DNA of 12,359 bases from an uncultured Eubacterium sp. GTDB lineage: Bacteria; Bacillota; Clostridia; Lachnospirales; Lachnospiraceae. The position numbers were made by a program, and so were the translations under genes. Under the pieces are notes generated by a model. That model did no database searches, was not told where the DNA came from, and saw only the letters and a program-made list of their open reading frames with translations. The stretch lies in contig CAJUBZ010000025.1 of assembly GCA_910584795.1 (NCBI GenBank), positions 1 to 12,359 of the forward strand, given 5' to 3'. Shown here in pieces: positions 5,935 through 12,359 of the stretch. Position 1 is the first letter of the stretch; each line of letters starts with the position of its first letter.

Positions 5935-6528
5935 ATGAAGAAGATTATTTTTGCGACAACAAATGAAAATAAAGTTAGAGAAGTTAATATGATGATGGAA
6001 GATTTTGATGTAGAACTCTGTACTATGAAAACTGCAGGAGTAGATGTAGAGATTGTGGAAGATGGTACCACCTTTGAAGAAAATGCGGTTATTAAGGCAA
6101 AGACTGTTATGGAAATCACAGGTGAAATTGCGATTGCTGATGACTCGGGATTAGAAGTTGATTATTTGGATGGTGCTCCTGGAATTTATTCTGCTAGGTT
6201 TTTAGGGGAAGATACCAGTTATGATATAAAGAATAACTATATTATCAATAAATTAAAAGATGCAAAAGGAAATGAACGAAGTGCCAGATTTGTTTGTGCG
6301 ATTGCAGTAGCGTTTCCAGATGGAGAAGTTATTACATGTAAAGGAACGATTGAAGGGTTGATTGCTTATGAGCAAAAAGGAAGAAATGGTTTTGGTTATG
6401 ATCCTATTGTCTATGTACCAGAGTATGAAATGACAACAGGAGAAATGGCACCGGAATTAAAAAATAGTATCAGTCATAGAGGAAAGGCTTTGGAGCAGAT
6501 GAAAGAAATCTTGAAAGGAAGACTTTAG
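5935..6528 (+). CDS. rdgB: RdgB/HAM1-family XTP/dITP diphosphatase
   Basis: The enzyme hydrolyses non-canonical purine triphosphates (XTP, dITP, ITP) to monophosphates plus pyrophosphate, keeping deaminated bases out of DNA and RNA. At 197 residues it is full length. Family motifs are TTNENK (8-13, nucleotide binding), FEENAVIKAK (47-56), ADDSGLEVDYL (68-78, catalytic/metal Asp residues), GFGYDPI (152-158) and SHRGKAL (180-186). A GGAAGG ribosome site lies six bases before the ATG. It starts 28 bases after the protease gene with no terminator between, and only five bases separate it from the phosphodiesterase gene. The rdgB-yfcE pair is also adjacent in Bacillus (ysnA-ysnB). Confidence 0.96.
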   Translation: MKKIIFATTNENKVREVNMMMEDFDVELCTMKTAGVDVEIVEDGTTFEENAVIKAKTVMEITGEIAIADDSGLEVDYLDGAPGIYSARFLGEDTSYDIKNNYIINKLKDAKGNERSARFVCAIAVAFPDGEVITCKGTIEGLIAYEQKGRNGFGYDPIVYVPEYEMTTGEMAPELKNSISHRGKALEQMKEILKGRL

Positions 6529-6533
6529 AATCA

Positions 6534-7016
6534 ATGATAAAAGTGGTTATAATCAGTGATTCTCATGGGAGTTTAAACAATGTCCGTAAGATTATGGAAA
6601 AAGAGCATAATGTGTATCAGGTAATTCACTTGGGAGATTTAATTGGCCAGGAGATGCAACTAAAAGAAATCTGTGGCTGTGATATTAGTTTTGTTAAAGG
6701 AAATTGTGATTATTACGCTGATAATCCCATATCAGATGTTCTTGTATTTGGTAAAAATCGTATTTTTATTACCCATGGGCATCATTATGGTGTGAATTTT
6801 GGAATAGACAGATTATGTTATGCGGCAAAGGAGAATCATTGTAATATTGTAATGTATGGACACACTCATGTGCCGGAAAATTCTGTTTATGGTGGAATGA
6901 TTGTAGTAAATCCAGGAAGTGTCAGTCAGCCAAGGCAGCTAAACCATAAGGCGACTTATGCAGTGATGAAAATTGACGATGAGGATAAAACAGATATAAG
7001 AATAAAATATGTATAA
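6534..7016 (+). CDS. YfcE/MJ0936-family metallophosphoesterase
   Basis: This is a 160-residue cytoplasmic phosphodiesterase of the calcineurin-like superfamily. All metal-binding motifs are present: SDSHG (8-12), HLGDL (32-36), GNCD (56-59), HGHHYG (81-86), GHTH (109-112), and the family signature NPGSVSQPR (126-134). Biochemically characterised members cleave artificial phosphodiesters with Mn or Ni; the physiological substrate is not settled. GGAAGA near 6517-6522, inside the end of rdgB, is the likely ribosome site. It is the last gene of the probable operon that begins at 3021; the next terminator is at 7096. Confidence 0.94.
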   Translation: MIKVVIISDSHGSLNNVRKIMEKEHNVYQVIHLGDLIGQEMQLKEICGCDISFVKGNCDYYADNPISDVLVFGKNRIFITHGHHYGVNFGIDRLCYAAKENHCNIVMYGHTHVPENSVYGGMIVVNPGSVSQPRQLNHKATYAVMKIDDEDKTDIRIKYV

Positions 7017-7044
7017 AAAATGAACTATAATAAAATATGAATAC

Positions 7045-7073
7045 TTGTAAAGTGGTAATATTCTTAATATAAT
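7045..7073 (+). promoter_or_regulatory. Sigma-A-type promoter for the GH81 gene leader
   Basis: TTGTAA (7045-7050), a 17-base spacer and a perfect TATAAT (7068-7073) predict a start near 7080. It lies before, not after, the terminator hairpin at 7096-7126. No credible promoter is seen between that hairpin and the GH81 start. Confidence 0.65.
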
Positions 7074-7095
7074 AAACTTTAAGTGTGAACAAATG

Positions 7096-7126
7096 TAGGC
7101 AGCTATGTATAGCTGCCTATTTTTTT
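7096..7126 (+). terminator. Strong intrinsic terminator in the GH81 leader (end of the upstream operon and/or attenuator)
   Basis: TAGGCAGCTA and TAGCTGCCTA form a perfect ten-pair stem around a TGTA loop, followed by seven T. It can end the operon whose last gene stops at 7016. Because the only good promoter for the GH81 gene is upstream of it, it may also act as a leader attenuator. Confidence 0.92.
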
Positions 7127-7133
7127 CAGGCGA

Positions 7134-7145
7134 TGAAACGTTTCA
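7134..7145 (+). promoter_or_regulatory. CcpA/LacI-family-type operator palindrome
   Basis: TGAAACGTTTCA is a perfect 12-base palindrome with a central CG, the form typical of LacI-family operators. It is close to catabolite-responsive (cre) elements, which usually have one more base in each half. It lies eight bases after the terminator T-run and about 55 bases after the predicted RNA start, where it could act as a roadblock to transcription. The regulator is not encoded in the window. Confidence 0.5.
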
Positions 7146-7183
7146 AAAAGGAACGAAAAATAAAAAAAGATAGGAGAGAAACT

Positions 7184-10100
7184 ATGAGAAAGCAGAAAAT
7201 GCTGAAAAAAGCAATGGTGTTATTCTGTGCAACTGCAATGGTTGTGACAGGAATACCGGTTACTGGAAATGTAACAGAAGCAGCAACAGTGGACTTTTAC
7301 TCAGAAGAAAGTTCCGTTATGCTGGATAAAGGCGGATTCAAAACGGAAGTTTACGGCGTCGGTACCGATGACTGGGGACAGACGTGGAAAGACAGAAAGG
7401 ACACGCTTCCGCCAGCAGTGACATACTTGACAGATAACTATCGGGAGACAGTTGGAACAGTGCCAACCAATGACTGGGCAAGTTCTGTTGTTTTTGATAA
7501 GTATTCCGAGTCTTTATATGCCCATCCGTTGGCATACAGAGCAGCAAGCAATGGAATGCAGATGGCAGCACCGGCTGTAACTACTTTGAAAAACAGTGTT
7601 GATAATGAGCCAATGGTAGAAAGTTATCTAAATGATGATACAGTAGAATTGGTAGTGGGCGGAGAAGGATTTTCTGCAAAAGATGCCAGAGTGGATAAGA
7701 CGACAGACTGGACTTATGATATCCTGATGGAAAATAATGCAGGAACATCTTCTATGCGTGCCACCCTGGCAAAGGGAACGCCTTATGCTTATTATACTTT
7801 TGAAAATTTAAAAGCAACAATTTCGTTAGGGGCAGGTGCAACAGATTTGGTAATATATAAGAATTCCACATCTTCTAATTGCATCGGTGTAAGTTTAAAA
7901 AATAAAAAAGATGGCAAAACACATTATTATAGTGTAAATGCACCAAAAGGAACAACATGGACGAATGCAGGTGGAAAATTGACAGCTAATATGCCGGCAA
8001 ATGCTAAATACCTGTCCGTTGCAATACTACCAGATGGCAGTGACGAGGCATTTCAATTATATGGTAAGTATGCTTTCAATTTTATTACAGACACGAAAGT
8101 ACAGTGGGAATACCTTAAAAATTCTTCGAAATTAGTTACAAAGTATAGCGTTACAACAAAAAATATGGAAACAGGAGCAGTTGGTGGAGATACAATTATT
8201 GCACTGTATCCACATCAGTGGCGTTATTCAGAAGAAACGTATACCAATTATACTTACGAGACAGTACGTGGAACAATGAAAACTGTTGTTGGAACAGAAT
8301 ATGTTACACAAATGTCATATAATGGAATATTGACAGGACTTCCGGTAACAGACGATGAAACTACCGTAGGACAAATAAAAGACCAGTTAGGATATTTATA
8401 TGATTATAGAAAGAACAAAGATGATCCACAATGGATTTGTTTTTTGGAAGGTCAATATGGTGGATATGATACATACTGGATAGGAAAGAATTTAAATACT
8501 TTGGCAGATGCAATATGGCTTTCAGGTCAGTTTGACGATGATAAAGATATGAAGGTAATTACAGATGAAATGGTTGCAGGTGTTGAAAATTATCTTCAGT
8601 TCTGGTTTGATCCGTATTCAGGATATATCAGTGGTGATTTTGTAGATGATTATTTCTATTACAATGAAGACTATGGAACACTGATTGGATATCCTGCATC
8701 TTATGCTACAGATCAGCAGTTAAATGACCACCATTTCCACTATGGATATTGGATTAAGGCAGCAGCAGCTGTTGCAATGAAAGATCCGGAATGGGCAAAA
8801 GAGTGGGGTGGTATGGTTTATGAGATGATTAGTGATTTTGCCAATACCAACCGGGATGGAAGCAGTTTTAATAAAAATAGTCCTGCAAAATATCCATTCC
8901 TTAGAAATTTTGATATTTATGAAGGCCATTCCTGGGCATCAGGTGTAGCAAATTACGAGTATGACGAGAATGGAAAATTATTAACAGAAAAAGGTGGTCT
9001 TAGTGGAGGAAATAATCAGGAATCATCTTCAGAGGCAGTGAATGCATGGGCATCTCTTATTATGTGGGGTGAAGCCGTAGGAGATGAACAGATACGTGAC
9101 CTTGGTATTTATATGTATACAACGGAAATTGCGGCAATCGAAGATTATTTCTATGATGTTCATGATGAAATTTTCACAGATGGGTATGAAGATGAAGACA
9201 ATTTTAATTTACAGATTGTTTCAAGATTATTCGGAGGCCGTTATGACCATACAGCGTGGTGGACGGAAAATCCTATAGAAGCATCAACAATTTCTATGCT
9301 GCCAATTACAGGTGCCTCTCTTTATTTAGGAAAATATCCGGAGAAAGTAAAAGCAGTTGTGGACAGCATTGGTGAAAACAGTATGCAGTGGACCAATTTC
9401 GTAAATAATAAAGATGCGATTGTAGATAGATTTGCCGGTGGTATGGATATGCTGACAAATCATGATGTTAATCAGGATATTGTGGCAGAGTATTATGCAT
9501 TTTACGATGCAGATGCAGCATTAAAAATGTATGATGTCAGTGATGAAGGAAGAATAGAAAATGGTGAGTCCAGAGCCCATACATTGGGTTATATTACCAG
9601 CTTGAAGAAATATGGAACACAGGACTTTTCAATTACTGCAAGTTCACCGTTTGCAGTTGTATTGAATAAGAATGGTGTAAAAACTTATGTGGCAGAAAAC
9701 CATACAAATGAAGACCAGAGAATCTATTTCTCAGATAAAACATATGTAGATGTTCCGGCTAATTCTTCTTATGAAGGTCCGAAAACAGGAAATGGTGAAA
9801 ATCCGGAAACAGATGCAAGTGAACTTCTAGGAAATACACAGAAAGTGAATTTAGAAGTTTATCTGGAAAACTATGCAGGAACAGGTTATGACAAGAGCAA
9901 CAGACAGATTAATGTAAAGGCAGACACAGAAACTTACACATACCAGCCACAGAATATCAGTGGATTTACATTTGATGCAGCTAATGCAAATAATGTTTTA
10001 ACAGCTCCAGTGAAAGAAGATAATTCAGGAACAATAAAAGTTTATTATAAACGTAATAGTTATACTGTTCAGTATTCGTTAGCTGGTGGTACAATTAGTG

Positions 10101-11638
10101 GAAATAATCCTGCTTCTTACAGATATGGAAGTACGATTGCGTTAAATCCGGCTGTAAAAGAAGGTTTCCGTTTTGAAGGCTGGTATACAGATGCACAGTA
10201 TACAAACCAGATTACGGGAATTACTGAGTCTACAGCAGGGAATCTGGTGCTTTATGCTAAGTTTTTAGATGAATCAACGATATCTAGTTATACGGTTGAG
10301 TATTATAAGCAGAAAGAAGATAAGAGCGGATATGAGATTGTTTCGGAAGATACGAAGACAATCAGCAGTATTATTGGAACTAAAGTTTCAGCTGAGGCAA
10401 AGAATTATGATGGATATGTATTAAATTCTAATTCCGTAACAGAAGGTACTGTTTTAGCAGATAATAAACTGGTACTACGTTTATATTATGATTTAGAAAA
10501 AGGAAATGGCGGCGAGTTAACAGAAGGCAGAGGAGCATTTATTGGAGCGGATAATAGTCTTACATTTGTAATTAATGATGCACAGGATAAATCTATGGCA
10601 TTGGTATATTATAAATTATGTGATAATAAGACAGAGGCACAGAGTGTATTTGACAGTGCAGTATCAAGTAATGGTGCAGGAATGCCGGGATACTATATGG
10701 ATAAAGAAGGAACAGCCTTTAAAAAGAATATAGGAACAGTTCAGGATAGCCAGTATGTGGTATATCGCTTTAATATTCAGGATCAGGAATTTACGGACTG
10801 GGTTATGGTTTCTGTTGCAGAGCTGAAAGATCAGAGCGCACAGAAGAAAAAAGCAGATTACCGTGTACGTTATTATCTTCAGAAGGCAGATTCTAGCGGA
10901 TATGAAGAAAAGAGTGATGCATCAGAGAGATTTACAGGCATTGTTGGCGAAGCTGTTGTAGCTAAAGTAAAAGCCTTTAATGGGTACAGTATCAATACAG
11001 CGAAAAGTAAGCTGACGGGTGTAGTTAAGGAAGATAATTCTTTGGAATTGGAAGTTTACTATGATAAAGAACCAGAGACCACAGCTCCACCTGTTACCAC
11101 ACCGGCACCTTTTGAAACAACTACAGAAAATGGTGGTGACACACCGCAGACGACAACACCTGATGTAACAGGAGGTACAGATACGACAACTGTGCCTGAT
11201 GTAACAGGCGATGGCACAGACCAGACAACAGCACCTGATGTAACAGGTGATGGTACAGTACAAACTACTACTCCGGTAGAAACTAGTGGTGGAGATATTA
11301 AAAATCCAACAACTACTACAAAAGTAAGCAGTACTACGAAGAAAGTGAAACCACCGAAAAAAGTTAAAAAACTTAAGATTAAGAAGAAAACACGTAGAAA
11401 AATTAATATTAAGTGGAAAAAGATTAAAGGAGTACGTGGTTATCAGGTAGCAATCCGTATTGGTAAAAAAGGAAAGTTTAAGATTAGAAAGACAATCAGA
11501 AGAAATAAGAACCGCTATATTAAAGCCAGACTGAAGAAGAGAAAAGTGTATTACATCAAAGTTAGAGCTTATAAAGTGGTTGGAAAGAAAAAAATATATG
11601 GCAAGTATTCAGCTGTAAAAAAATATAGAGTCAAATAG
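7184..11638 (+). CDS. Secreted GH81 endo-beta-1,3-glucanase with MucBP-like, InlB-repeat, putative glucan-binding and very basic fibronectin III domains
   Basis: This is a 1484-residue protein. The ATG at 7184 follows AGGAGAG and opens a classic signal peptide (residues 1-33, ending TEA). Residues about 47-857 are a GH81 inverting endo-beta-1,3-glucanase: VPTNDWAS near 93, DHHFHYGYW with the likely catalytic acid Asp515, EGHSWASG near 580, and GGNNQESSSEA with Glu613 and Glu617 as the catalytic-base region. Downstream are a MucBP-like repeat (883-957), an InlB B-repeat (958-1029), a second MucBP-like repeat (1034-1103), a beta-rich domain possibly binding glucan (1112-1214), a third MucBP-like repeat (1224-1294), a Thr-rich linker (1297-1387) and a fibronectin III-like domain with no acidic residues (1390-1484). 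No LPXTG or SLH motif is seen. It likely degrades fungal, yeast or plant beta-1,3-glucan outside the cell. Confidence 0.93.
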   Translation: MRKQKMLKKAMVLFCATAMVVTGIPVTGNVTEAATVDFYSEESSVMLDKGGFKTEVYGVGTDDWGQTWKDRKDTLPPAVTYLTDNYRETVGTVPTNDWASSVVFDKYSESLYAHPLAYRAASNGMQMAAPAVTTLKNSVDNEPMVESYLNDDTVELVVGGEGFSAKDARVDKTTDWTYDILMENNAGTSSMRATLAKGTPYAYYTFENLKATISLGAGATDLVIYKNSTSSNCIGVSLKNKKDGKTHYYSVNAPKGTTWTNAGGKLTANMPANAKYLSVAILPDGSDEAFQLYGKYAFNFITDTKVQWEYLKNSSKLVTKYSVTTKNMETGAVGGDTIIALYPHQWRYSEETYTNYTYETVRGTMKTVVGTEYVTQMSYNGILTGLPVTDDETTVGQIKDQLGYLYDYRKNKDDPQWICFLEGQYGGYDTYWIGKNLNTLADAIWLSGQFDDDKDMKVITDEMVAGVENYLQFWFDPYSGYISGDFVDDYFYYNEDYGTLIGYPASYATDQQLNDHHFHYGYWIKAAAAVAMKDPEWAKEWGGMVYEMISDFANTNRDGSSFNKNSPAKYPFLRNFDIYEGHSWASGVANYEYDENGKLLTEKGGLSGGNNQESSSEAVNAWASLIMWGEAVGDEQIRDLGIYMYTTEIAAIEDYFYDVHDEIFTDGYEDEDNFNLQIVSRLFGGRYDHTAWWTENPIEASTISMLPITGASLYLGKYPEKVKAVVDSIGENSMQWTNFVNNKDAIVDRFAGGMDMLTNHDVNQDIVAEYYAFYDADAALKMYDVSDEGRIENGESRAHTLGYITSLKKYGTQDFSITASSPFAVVLNKNGVKTYVAENHTNEDQRIYFSDKTYVDVPANSSYEGPKTGNGENPETDASELLGNTQKVNLEVYLENYAGTGYDKSNRQINVKADTETYTYQPQNISGFTFDAANANNVLTAPVKEDNSGTIKVYYKRNSYTVQYSLAGGTISGNNPASYRYGSTIALNPAVKEGFRFEGWYTDAQYTNQITGITESTAGNLVLYAKFLDESTISSYTVEYYKQKEDKSGYEIVSEDTKTISSIIGTKVSAEAKNYDGYVLNSNSVTEGTVLADNKLVLRLYYDLEKGNGGELTEGRGAFIGADNSLTFVINDAQDKSMALVYYKLCDNKTEAQSVFDSAVSSNGAGMPGYYMDKEGTAFKKNIGTVQDSQYVVYRFNIQDQEFTDWVMVSVAELKDQSAQKKKADYRVRYYLQKADSSGYEEKSDASERFTGIVGEAVVAKVKAFNGYSINTAKSKLTGVVKEDNSLELEVYYDKEPETTAPPVTTPAPFETTTENGGDTPQTTTPDVTGGTDTTTVPDVTGDGTDQTTAPDVTGDGTVQTTTPVETSGGDIKNPTTTTKVSSTTKKVKPPKKVKKLKIKKKTRRKINIKWKKIKGVRGYQVAIRIGKKGKFKIRKTIRRNKNRYIKARLKKRKVYYIKVRAYKVVGKKKIYGKYSAVKKYRVK
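11159..11272 (+). repeat. PDVTG linker repeats in the GH81 gene
   Basis: The 14-base word CCTGATGTAACAGG occurs three times (11159, 11195, 11234) in the Thr/Pro-rich linker, each encoding PDVTG with GGT or GDGT after it. Units are 36 and 39 bases apart. Such near-identical DNA could vary in copy number between strains. Confidence 0.9.
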
Positions 11639-11668
11639 TATTTTTTAATAAACTATTGTGATAAAATG

Positions 11669-11730
11669 ATGCCTTTTTCCTGTAAATCCAGTGCTTTTAA
11701 AGGCGAAAAGATTTACAGGAAAAATGGCAT
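11669..11730. repeat. Long stem-loop downstream of the GH81 gene
   Basis: The 20-base arm 11669-11688 (ATGCC...AAATC) pairs fully with 11710-11730 (GATTT...GGCAT), apart from one extra T. The loop is 21 bases. It begins 30 bases after the stop. The plus strand after it is A-rich, so it lacks the U-run of a standard terminator, yet no other terminator separates the GH81 gene from the tRNA promoter. It may end or stabilise the GH81 mRNA. Confidence 0.7.
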
Positions 11731-11762
11731 GAAAAAAAAATAAAAAAATTTACAAATTTTGC

Positions 11763-11791
11763 TTGACTTTATTGTAACCTTCACTTATAAT
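11763..11791 (+). promoter_or_regulatory. Sigma-A promoter of the second tRNA cluster
   Basis: TTGACT (11763-11768), a 17-base spacer and a perfect TATAAT (11786-11791) end 34 bases before tRNA-Pro. Confidence 0.9.
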
Positions 11792-11825
11792 AACTCTTGC
11801 GCTGTGAAAAATAAACATAGCAATC

Positions 11826-11900
11826 CGGGGTGTGGCTCAGCTTGGCTAGAGCGCCTGATTTGGGATCAGGAGGCCGCAGGTTCGAATCCTGTCACCCCGA
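11826..11900 (+). tRNA. tRNA-Pro(TGG)
   Basis: Acceptor CGGGGTG pairs with CACCCCG; a first C-G pair is typical of tRNA-Pro. The anticodon stem CCTGA/TCAGG encloses TTTGGGA, giving TGG. The T arm has TTCGAAT. The discriminator is A and no CCA is encoded. It is the first gene after the cluster promoter. Confidence 0.97.
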
Positions 11901-11905
11901 TATAT

Positions 11906-11976
11906 GCGGGTGTAGTTCAGTGGTAGAACACCAGCCTTCCAAGCTGGATATGTGGGTTCGATTCCCATCACCCGCT
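11906..11976 (+). tRNA. tRNA-Gly(TCC)
   Basis: Acceptor GCGGGTG pairs with CACCCGC. The anticodon stem CCAGC/GCTGG encloses CTTCCAA, giving TCC. The D loop is short. The discriminator is T and no CCA is encoded. It starts five bases after tRNA-Pro. Confidence 0.97.
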
Positions 11977-11977
11977 T

Positions 11978-11994
11978 CTATATGAAATATATAG
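11978..11994 (+). repeat. Short hairpin in the tRNA spacer (Gly to Arg)
   Basis: CTATAT and ATATAG are perfect inverted copies around GAAAT, filling most of the 21-base spacer. There is no T-run. Confidence 0.45.
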
Positions 11995-11997
11995 CTT

Positions 11998-12071
<74 letters not shown>

Positions 12072-12074
12072 CTT

Positions 12075-12090
12075 TCTGGATTAAACCAGA
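12075..12090 (+). repeat. Short hairpin in the tRNA spacer (Arg to His)
   Basis: TCTGG and CCAGA are inverted copies around ATTAAA; two outer T-G pairs can extend the stem to seven. There is no T-run. Confidence 0.4.
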
Positions 12091-12095
12091 GGCAT

Positions 12096-12170
12096 GGTGG
12101 CTATAGCGCAGTTGGTTAGCGCGCCAGATTGTGGCTCTGGAGGCCGAGGGTTCGAATCCCTCTAGCCACC
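12096..12170 (+). tRNA. tRNA-His(GTG)
   Basis: The anticodon stem CCAGA/TCTGG encloses TTGTGGC, giving GTG. The gene has the extra 5' G (12096) opposite C73 (12170), the hallmark of bacterial tRNA-His. The remaining acceptor GTGGCTA pairs with TAGCCAC. The T arm is GAGGG/CCCTC. No CCA is encoded. Confidence 0.97.
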
Positions 12171-12178
12171 TTACACAA

Positions 12179-12250
12179 TGGGCTATCGCCAAGCGGTAAG
12201 GCACAGGACTTTGACTCCTGCATTCGCTGGTTCGAATCCAGCTAGCCCAG
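12179..12250 (+). tRNA. tRNA-Gln(TTG)
   Basis: Acceptor TGGGCTA pairs with TAGCCCA; a first T-A pair is typical of tRNA-Gln. The anticodon stem CAGGA/TCCTG encloses CTTTGAC, giving TTG. The T arm is GCTGG/CCAGC. The discriminator is G and no CCA is encoded. Confidence 0.97.
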
Positions 12251-12254
12251 TTTC

Positions 12255-12271
12255 ATGGGTTAGATACTCAT
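12255..12271 (+). repeat. Short hairpin in the tRNA spacer (Gln to Lys)
   Basis: ATGGGT pairs with ACTCAT (one G-T wobble) around TAGAT in the 38-base spacer. There is no T-run. Confidence 0.35.
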
Positions 12272-12288
12272 AATAGAATAAATAATAA

Positions 12289-12359
12289 GGGCCACTAGCT
12301 CAGATGGTAGAGCACTTGACTTTTAATCAAGTTGTCTGGGGTTCGAATCCCCAGTGGCT
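12289..12359 (+). tRNA. tRNA-Lys(TTT), 3' end cut by the window
   Basis: Acceptor GGGCCAC pairs with the visible GTGGCT at the window edge; the last acceptor base and the discriminator are missing. The anticodon stem CTTGA/TCAAG encloses CTTTTAA, giving TTT. The T arm TGGGG/CCCCA encloses TTCGAAT. Confidence 0.95.

Noticed and set aside
7085..7183. Upstream GTG start for the GH81 protein, adding 33 residues
   Set aside because: It would translate through the terminator hairpin, has no ribosome site, and would bury the signal peptide behind a Lys/Arg-rich extension. The ATG at 7184 has AGGAGAG and a classic signal peptide.
9084..9278. Overlapping plus-frame ORF inside the GH81 gene
   Set aside because: It is fully contained in the catalytic domain in another frame, with no ribosome site or recognisable motif.
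10922..11263. Minus-strand 113-codon ORF within the GH81 gene
   Set aside because: It is a shadow of the Thr-rich linker; it is Cys/Arg-rich low-complexity sequence with no ribosome site.

Overview
The window is an AT-rich, all plus-strand stretch of a Gram-positive, probably spore-forming Clostridia genome, most like a gut Lachnospiraceae. Pointers are the low GC content, the tRNA genes without encoded CCA ends, strong AGGAGG-type ribosome sites, lysine-rich secreted proteins with fibronectin III and MucBP/InlB-type modules, a membrane-anchored papain-like protease with a lectin-like tail, and a match to a sporulation promoter. The species cannot be named from the sequence.

Layout. 1-499: end of a tRNA cluster (Glu, Thr, a CAT-anticodon tRNA, Val, Leu) closed by an intrinsic terminator. 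583-1911: a secreted GH25 lysozyme with two fibronectin III-like domains. 1955-2122: a tRNA-Arg(ACG) gene with its own promoter and terminator. 2155-2199: an unexplained inverted repeat. 2223-2510: a compact unit made of a sigma-G/sigma-F-type promoter, a 56-codon gene built from NSTSK pentapeptides, and a hairpin. 2625-2909: a single-domain rhodanese. 2948-7016: a probable four-gene operon encoding a THUMP-domain RNA methyltransferase (YpsC/RlmL type), a papain-family protease, an XTP/dITP pyrophosphatase (RdgB) and a YfcE-type phosphodiesterase. 7045-11638: a large secreted GH81 endo-beta-1,3-glucanase of about 1484 residues. Its leader holds a promoter, then a perfect intrinsic terminator, then a CcpA/LacI-type palindrome. 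11669-11730: a long stem-loop. 11763-12359: a promoter and a second tRNA cluster (Pro, Gly, Arg, His, Gln, Lys), cut by the window end.

How the parts fit. The tRNA clusters and the methyltransferase-RdgB-YfcE genes are housekeeping functions (translation, rRNA modification, nucleotide-pool cleaning). The GH25, protease and GH81 genes are surface or secreted functions: peptidoglycan cleavage, extracytoplasmic proteolysis and beta-1,3-glucan use (fungal or plant callose, or cereal/yeast glucan). The most novel candidate is the short NSTSK-repeat gene. A promoter matching the forespore consensus suggests a spore-specific low-complexity protein, perhaps analogous to gamma-type small acid-soluble proteins. 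The GH81 leader is a second candidate, possibly a transcription attenuator combined with a sugar-responsive operator.
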